Of a stretch of 12,223 nucleotides of DNA, positions 8,601 to 12,223 are shown one piece after another. Each line of letters begins with the position of its first letter. The first letter of the stretch is position 1. This DNA comes from Kiritimatiellia bacterium. Lineage in GTDB: Bacteria; Verrucomicrobiota; Kiritimatiellia; RFP12; UBA1067. The DNA lies in contig JAKSOY010000131.1 of the NCBI GenBank assembly GCA_024405255.1, positions 1-12,223 on the forward strand, read 5' to 3'. The notes beneath the pieces were generated by a model. That model did not search any database, had not been told where the DNA came from, and was given only the letters and a program-made list of their open reading frames with translations. The translations under genes were made by a program, and so were the position numbers.

Positions 8601-10437
8601 CGTCTACACGCCGAAGGGAACGGTTACCGCGAGTGCCGGTACGGCGCCTGTGCTTTCCAGTGCGACGGCCACCTATATTGATGGCAAGGCGGTGTCGCTG
8701 GCCGGCGGCGCCGGCAAGGACATGATCGGCCTCGGGGCGAACATCCTGCCGAAGACGGGGCCTGTCACGGTGGAAATCTGGACCACGCTCCGCAGTCACC
8801 AGTCATGGGAGAAGATGTTTTCCGTTGGTGCGCACCAGACCGAATGTTTCCTTGTCACATTCAACGACTGTAGTTCCGGTGGAGGCAATGGAACGAGTGT
8901 TGCACTCACCCATGGCAGTGCCAACATCCCCAATACGACGGGAACGGGCTACTTTAAGGACGGCAATCCGTACTATTACGTGTTTCGATTCACACCGGTC
9001 GAAGGGGGTATGCTGCTTTCCGCTTTCGCAATCGACGTGTTGACCGGCAAGCGGCTCGGCTGTTTCTCGCAGAAGATTGCAGGCGATTTGTCCAGCCTCA
9101 ACCAGGCGGGTGCCTGGCTCGGCTGGGCGTGGTGGAACGACAAGGTGGCGAACGCGGCATTCGACGAAGTGCGCGTGTGGAACGCGGCGTTGAGCGAAAG
9201 CGAAATGCTGGCGCATGTGCGGAAGGGCCCGGATGAAGTCTTCGCCGACACGTCGATGCCGTCGGTTGCCGAGGACAACGTGTATCCTGAAAATCCGTCC
9301 GACGAACTTTTGGCGAACAACTACCTTGTGCATCGCTGGACCTTCAACAACACCTTGCGTGATGCCATCGGCGGCAAGCTGGCGACTGTCAAGGCCACGT
9401 CGCAGCTGCCGGGTCAGCTTTCCTGCGCGGGCGGCGGTAAGGGCGCGTCGTACATTGAACTCGGCTCGAACGTCCTGCCGACGACGGGTCCGGTGACGAT
9501 TGAACTCTGGGGCACGGTCCGAGCGCTTTCCCAGTGGGCGAAGCAACTCGTGATTGGAAACAACTCGGGCAACTTCATCGTCACCACGTATTCCACCAGC
9601 AAGGCCAATGGCCCCACGTCATTTGGCTTCTGCGCGAATGGCAACAACTCGGGCAACGTCGCTGGGGCGGGCACGTTACCGCTCAATGTGCCGTGCTGCA
9701 CGATGGTGACGTTCACGCCGAAGGAGGGCGGCGGTATGCATGCGGAGATGCGCGTCTGGAATTCGGTGACCGGCGAAAAGGTTGGCGGAATCGCCACCTT
9801 CGACACCACCCAGACGTTGGCCAATCTTGTGCAGAATGTGGCGCGGCTCAATACGGCGACTGGGTTCTGGGGTGATGTCGATGAACACGCGAGCTACGAT
9901 GAACTGCGTGTCTGGAATGCGGCGTTGAGCGAGAACCAGCAGCGCATCAACGTGCAGCTGGGTGCAGATCGGTTGCCGCGGCTCGTGCCGGGTGCGCTGA
10001 TCGGTGGCGAAGCGACCGAACTGGAAGTTGCCTCGGGTGCGGTGGTCGACCTGCAGGGCGGCGAAGTGACGCAGTATGCGGTGACAGGCGAAGGCACGGT
10101 GCGCAACGGCACGCTCGTGGTGGACGGCCGGCTCACGCCGGGCGGGGAAGGTTCGGTCGGCGAACTCACGCTCGATGCGGATGCGCGCGTGACGGGCGTG
10201 ATCCGTCTCGACGTCGGCGACCATCTCGCCTGCGCGGGTGCGCTTGATCTGTCGGCGGCGACGGTCGAGGTCACGAATCCGAAGGTGTTGACGGGGGCGT
10301 GGACCTTTGCGACATCTACCACTGGAGGAGTCACCGGCAAGCCGGCGAGCAATCTCAAGGGGACGGGCTACCGTCTGAGCATCTCCGCCGGCGCGGCGAA
10401 GGTGGTTCCGGAAGGTCTCGTAATCTTCCTCCGCTGA
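5668..10437 (+). CDS. Giant secreted beta-helix protein with tandem LamG domains
   Basis: The protein has 1589 residues from the ATG at 5668. Residues 1-~19 are a signal peptide (MKLKMFFGLGVALSTVSGFA). Residues ~20-320 form a first beta-helix region with rungs such as LSGGELILAQTG and IQTGGKVIGGG. Residues ~320-600 carry autotransporter-associated beta-strand repeats, the clearest at ~418-446 (GTGILSLTGENAW...GTLDA). Residues ~615-955 repeat the first helix style (MSNGTLTT, LSDGDVST, QTGGDVVA, MTGGTYDA). Two LamG-like domains follow at ~958-1190 and ~1219-1435, each opening LVHRW(S/T)FN and closing (F/Y)DE(V/L)RVWNAALSE. The last ~150 residues are the usual closing block (GTLVVDGRLTPGG). No porin-type barrel, LPXTG or PEP-CTERM anchor is seen; it ends in GLVIFLR. 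It probably binds or displays glycans outside the cell. The next gene starts 34 bases downstream. Confidence 0.93.
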   Translation: MKLKMFFGLGVALSTVSGFAVTEFFSGTGAWMDPTAWDAGKLPDATNTVQVAGGAQLTFAADAATTQSVARLELGYQKDVTDAARLDLQSGTLRPNYFFMGTASNSTVVVVQTGGTLATVTKADPEFSIGYIGNSHGRYELSGGELILAQTGHVGTYGHGELIQTGGKVIGGGWFIPGRWTGSTGSYEVNAGSASFLTWGFIAGEYGEATVKVSGTGELEAKRLSINGKSKVEIANGGKVSVDYIEKQNTTTGTNGQILLDGGRLVARPSAKNDPFVTGVDHLYVGNNGATLDIPGGIRAAVRVPFAAAPDATTGDLVKTGDGVAYLFNEQTFKGKLRVEDGYLSLVGLGALPSFGADKLSVSPGASVIVDGQMADADLNQVLANVAASTDAGLGIDSVSKNISKTNDIVLNGNAEFSKMGTGILSLTGENAWGGFTRIWAGTLDAKRGEGLPADSAIRYSGSGGIWAPREDVTLTVGTGAGEISADSNTSLFGFATVDGDEDISVSIGSADTPFVVGTEPLAARTVQLNAAANTTLTFENPITVTSGNVTIDTPGAGKVVLNGEIAPQGGNTRLYKTGTGSLTLAGDVVQSATPNYLYLEFNGGVVDVKAPATTTYDIITSSGATLWLTNNTATTLAAGWFYAGCNGANATVNMSNGTLTTKSDCRFMVGNNVGSVGTFNLSDGDVSTGYYAVGGSKGRGTVNQTGGDVVANKESYIGQYTAPAKGEALSGESVYNLSNGTLTYKGNIQVGVYSNGRLEQSGGTVVETSGWTSVGRWAGVSGVINMTGGTYDAKVYGVIVGEVGNGTINISGDAVMTVNNLFIGGNAGSVAYNANGTVSVTEGGTLKANAFIHGWSTNNPTLYVNGGTLGVCAETGAVYDWMRGLAGNFDVGPAGATLDTGAVDVYTEGLGLGGATVGTIVKKGSGALNLGSLPEAAKVKVAEGTLGLRGTAKASQLVHRWSFNGSLEDSVGESDAAVYTPKGTVTASAGTAPVLSSATATYIDGKAVSLAGGAGKDMIGLGANILPKTGPVTVEIWTTLRSHQSWEKMFSVGAHQTECFLVTFNDCSSGGGNGTSVALTHGSANIPNTTGTGYFKDGNPYYYVFRFTPVEGGMLLSAFAIDVLTGKRLGCFSQKIAGDLSSLNQAGAWLGWAWWNDKVANAAFDEVRVWNAALSESEMLAHVRKGPDEVFADTSMPSVAEDNVYPENPSDELLANNYLVHRWTFNNTLRDAIGGKLATVKATSQLPGQLSCAGGGKGASYIELGSNVLPTTGPVTIELWGTVRALSQWAKQLVIGNNSGNFIVTTYSTSKANGPTSFGFCANGNNSGNVAGAGTLPLNVPCCTMVTFTPKEGGGMHAEMRVWNSVTGEKVGGIATFDTTQTLANLVQNVARLNTATGFWGDVDEHASYDELRVWNAALSENQQRINVQLGADRLPRLVPGALIGGEATELEVASGAVVDLQGGEVTQYAVTGEGTVRNGTLVVDGRLTPGGEGSVGELTLDADARVTGVIRLDVGDHLACAGALDLSAATVEVTNPKVLTGAWTFATSTTGGVTGKPASNLKGTGYRLSISAGAAKVVPEGLVIFLR
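8539..9234 (+). repeat. LamG-like domain 1 of a tandem pair
   Basis: This encodes residues 958-1189 of the giant protein at 5668. It starts LVHRWSFNGSLEDSVG, contains LGANILPKTGPVTVEIW and closes with FDEVRVWNAALSESEM. This is the strand order of a LamG/concanavalin A-like jelly roll, a fold usually used for carbohydrate or protein binding. The second copy follows after a ~29-residue acidic linker. Confidence 0.8.
9322..9970 (+). repeat. LamG-like domain 2 of a tandem pair
   Basis: This encodes residues 1219-1435. It mirrors domain 1: YLVHRWTFNNTLRDAIG, LGSNVLPTTGPVTIELW and YDELRVWNAALSENQQ. The first and last segments are close even in DNA (GCGGCGTTGAGCGA occurs in both), while the middle has diverged, as expected for a tandem duplication with different binding loops. 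Confidence 0.8.
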
Positions 10438-10471
10438 TGCGGGAAAATGAACTGAATAAAGTGAGAGGGAA

Positions 10472-11626
10472 ATGAGACGGCCTTTTGCTGACTCGTTGAA
10501 GGCGTTCGTGTTGGCGCTGGCCATTTGGGGCGCTTCGTTCGTGCAGGCTGTTGTAGGGCCGGCGACGAACGAAGTCCCCAAACTCGTTTTCGGCGCAGTC
10601 AGCGATACGCATATTATGATGTCCTTCCGCGGGAGGGGGTTCTCCGGGCGTTTGAACGGAGAAGGTTTCGAACAGGCGCTGAAATGCTTTCGCGATGCGA
10701 ATGTCGATGCGGTTGTGCACTGTGGCGACTGGGCGCATCGGGGGCACATCCGTGAGATGGAACTTTCGCGTGTGGTCTGGGACCGGGTGTTCCCGAAGGA
10801 TTCGCTCCCGAACGGGAAGAAGGTTGCCAAGCTTTTCGTCACCGGCAATCACGACTACTTTGACGTGAACGACAAGTCCTTGGCGGTGTATAAGAGTTCG
10901 GAGGTTGCGAAGACGAAGATGCTCTGCCGTGACATGCCTCGGCAGTGGAAGCGTATCTGGGGAATCCCCTTGACGGACAAAGGATTCAAGCATTGTTGTC
11001 ACTACGAGGTGAAAGGGTATCATTTTCTCGCCAACCATTGGTCTGAAAAGGACTACAGCGAATTGATTCCTTTTTCCACGCAGCTCAAGGCCCGTGGCGT
11101 AATCAAGGAAGACGAGCCGTTGTTTGTGCTGACCCATTCGATCTTGACGGCCCGTGCGCGCGGGCATTTCAGCAAAAACTTCTCGACGGGCATCAACTTG
11201 TTTGGACATTGGCATACGCCGCATACGAATATCAACTTTGCCGTTCGTAGTGAAAGATCTCGGATGAAGAGCGTTGAGATTCCGTGTTCGCGGAAGGATT
11301 GTCCCACCCGCCACGGCTACATTGTCAAGGTCTACGAGAAGTGGATCGTCTTCGAATGCTGGGATTTCGATGCCAAGCGAAAAATCCGGCCCGATTGGGT
11401 CAGACCAATCGCCCCGCCACGGAAGAATTCCGATGCGGCTTCGGGGGCAACCGTACCTCCGCTCACACGGCGGCACTTGGTTGAGGAGTGCAAGAAGATG
11501 AAAAAGACGAAAGAGGTCTGGATCGAGGCGAAGCTTGGCTCGAAGCACTCTTCCCAACCTTCGAATCCGCCTACAAATCCCTCGGTGACAAACTCCGCCC
11601 GAAAGTTTATGCGTATGGTTTCTTGA
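10472..11626 (+). CDS. Exported calcineurin-like metallophosphoesterase
   Basis: A 384-residue two-metal phosphoesterase that should hydrolyse a phosphomonoester or phosphodiester; the substrate cannot be told from the sequence. Residues 1-~26 look like a signal peptide (basic start, then AFVLALAIWGASFVQA). All metal-binding motifs are present: SDTH (Asp45, His47), CGDW (Asp86), GNHD (Asn126, His127, Asp128), THS (His222) and GHWH (His246, His248). After ~residue 315 there is a polar, lysine- and proline-rich tail (ECKKMKKTKE, then NPPTNP) with no recognised domain. The start is supported by GAGAGGG just before the ATG. It lies 34 bases after the giant-protein stop with no visible terminator between, so it is probably in the same transcript. 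Export would place it in the periplasm or at the surface, in keeping with its neighbours. Confidence 0.92.
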   Translation: MRRPFADSLKAFVLALAIWGASFVQAVVGPATNEVPKLVFGAVSDTHIMMSFRGRGFSGRLNGEGFEQALKCFRDANVDAVVHCGDWAHRGHIREMELSRVVWDRVFPKDSLPNGKKVAKLFVTGNHDYFDVNDKSLAVYKSSEVAKTKMLCRDMPRQWKRIWGIPLTDKGFKHCCHYEVKGYHFLANHWSEKDYSELIPFSTQLKARGVIKEDEPLFVLTHSILTARARGHFSKNFSTGINLFGHWHTPHTNINFAVRSERSRMKSVEIPCSRKDCPTRHGYIVKVYEKWIVFECWDFDAKRKIRPDWVRPIAPPRKNSDAASGATVPPLTRRHLVEECKKMKKTKEVWIEAKLGSKHSSQPSNPPTNPSVTNSARKFMRMVS

Positions 11627-11655
11627 GACAGTAAAATAGAGGGGCTTCGTCAATC

Positions 11656-12223
11656 ATGGTCGAAAGTGTTCAGTCAATTTGTGTCAATACGGTCTACGCT
11701 TGCGCGACAGTGGTCGGGGTTGGATTCGTCGCTTACATCGTCACGCGCGGGGCGAGGGTCATTTCCGGTGGGGCAAAGTGCGTTACGGCGTTGGGTCTTG
11801 CAGGATCGCTCGTCATTGGCGGAATGGTCGTGACGAGCGTTCATGTCGCAGGCGCAAAAACGAACGACACTCAGCAGGTCGGCGGAGATCTTTCGAATAC
11901 AAACGGTGTTGGACAAGTTGAGGGGGGTACGAATGGTGTCGAACAGGTCGGAGGAGATGATTCGGGAACGAACGCTCCGCCAAATCCGCCTGCACTCCCC
12001 TTGCTAGGTTTGCGCCTTGGCAACCCGCCACCTGCGGTTTCCTTCGTTACGGATGAAGACATTTCAAACCAATGGCGCGTCGTTTCCGTGAGTTCGAACG
12101 TGTTGGCATCTTCGACGTTCACGATGCCGCCGCACGCGACGGTGTGGGAGGATGCACGCGACTTTGGTGCGGGCTGGGGCAGCTGGAAGATTCCCTTTGG
12201 CGGCTGGCGCTTCACCTACGGCG
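11656..12223 (+). CDS. Unrecognised membrane-anchored or exported protein (3'-partial)
   Basis: The frame opens at ATG 11656 and stays open to the window end (189 residues plus one base), so the gene continues downstream. GAGGGG at 11639-11644 is a plausible ribosome binding site, though 11 bases from the ATG. Two hydrophobic segments lie near the start: residues ~8-29 (NTVYACATVVGVGFVAYIV) and ~43-65 (TALGLAGSLVIGGMVV). A low-complexity linker follows with three QV(G/E)GG-type units (residues 74-106), then a proline-rich stretch (PPNPPALPLL). From ~130 begins a possibly folded region with ISNQWRVVSVSSN, FTMPPHATVWED and WKIPFGGWRFTYG. It looks like the start of a large anchored extracellular protein of the kind common in Kiritimatiellota, but that resemblance is from memory, and I assign no function. 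Confidence 0.8.
   Translation, partial: MVESVQSICVNTVYACATVVGVGFVAYIVTRGARVISGGAKCVTALGLAGSLVIGGMVVTSVHVAGAKTNDTQQVGGDLSNTNGVGQVEGGTNGVEQVGGDDSGTNAPPNPPALPLLGLRLGNPPPAVSFVTDEDISNQWRVVSVSSNVLASSTFTMPPHATVWEDARDFGAGWGSWKIPFGGWRFTYG
11875..11974 (+). repeat. Three degenerate QVGGD-type linker repeats
   Basis: Units start at 11875, 11914 and 11944. The first and third share CAGGTCGG(C/A)GGAGAT and end in AACG; the middle one is shorter (CAAGTTGAGGGGGG...). In protein: QVGGDLSNTNGVG, QVEGGTNGVE, QVGGDDSGTN. They form a Gly/Asn/Asp-rich flexible linker between the hydrophobic segments and the putative extracellular part. Confidence 0.7.

Noticed and set aside
7729..8799. 356-codon open frame on the - strand (similarly 2597-3490, 4394-5203, 5548-6513 and 8803-9546)
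   Set aside because: All lie opposite clear beta-helix, GH2 or LamG coding sequence, show no domain or signal peptide, and follow from codon bias of the sense strand.
9676..10848. 390-codon open frame on the - strand
   Set aside because: It spans the end of one + strand gene and the start of the next and has Arg-rich, domain-free composition; a shadow frame.
10355..11653. 432-codon open frame on the - strand
   Set aside because: It lies opposite the metallophosphoesterase, whose five metal-binding motifs are intact on the + strand; its product is Arg/His/Pro-rich without recognisable domains, as expected of a shadow frame in GC-rich DNA.
11925..11930. G-runs of about six bases in coding regions (also near 2232 and 4804) as phase-variable tracts
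   Set aside because: They are too short to be convincing slippage sites, and nearby frames are intact.

Overview
The window reads as part of a polysaccharide-active, surface-protein-rich locus from a Kiritimatiellota/Verrucomicrobiota-type (PVC group) bacterium, perhaps an uncultured gut or sediment lineage. This placement is inferred from style: GC-rich coding sequence, very large secreted beta-helix proteins with LamG-like (concanavalin A-like) domains and autotransporter-associated beta-strand repeats but no porin barrel, a secreted GH2 enzyme and an exported calcineurin-like phosphoesterase. No rRNA, tRNA, transposase, CRISPR array or phage gene was seen.

Five protein-coding genes, all on the + strand, fill almost the whole window. 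(1) Positions 2-3709 hold the 3' part of a giant secreted protein: a LamG-like domain, a linker, and two collinear copies of a GGT-rich parallel beta-helix. (2) A 72-base tandem array of nine octamers starts inside its stop codon and runs to the start of the next gene. (3) About 3773-5608 encodes a secreted glycoside hydrolase family 2 enzyme with both catalytic glutamates; it looks like a beta-glucuronidase but lacks the Lys of the NxK glucuronate motif. (4) A 59-base gap carries a near-consensus promoter and a good ribosome binding site, then 5668-10437 encodes a 1589-residue secreted beta-helix protein with two tandem LamG domains. (5) 10472-11626 encodes an exported metallophosphoesterase with all metal-binding motifs. 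(6) 11656 to the window end is the start of an unrecognised protein with two N-terminal hydrophobic segments, running off the window.

A simple reading, which is inference, is that the two large beta-helix/LamG proteins bind or display glycan at the cell surface, the GH2 enzyme removes terminal sugars, and the phosphoesterase acts on a phosphorylated substrate outside the cytoplasm. Gene spacing is tight (34 bases between genes 3 and 4, 29 between genes 4 and 5), so genes 3-5 may be co-transcribed from the promoter at 5618. The most unusual items are the octamer array between genes 1 and 2, the seven-rung duplication in gene 1, the altered substrate motif in the GH2 enzyme and the similar C-terminal ends of the two giant proteins.
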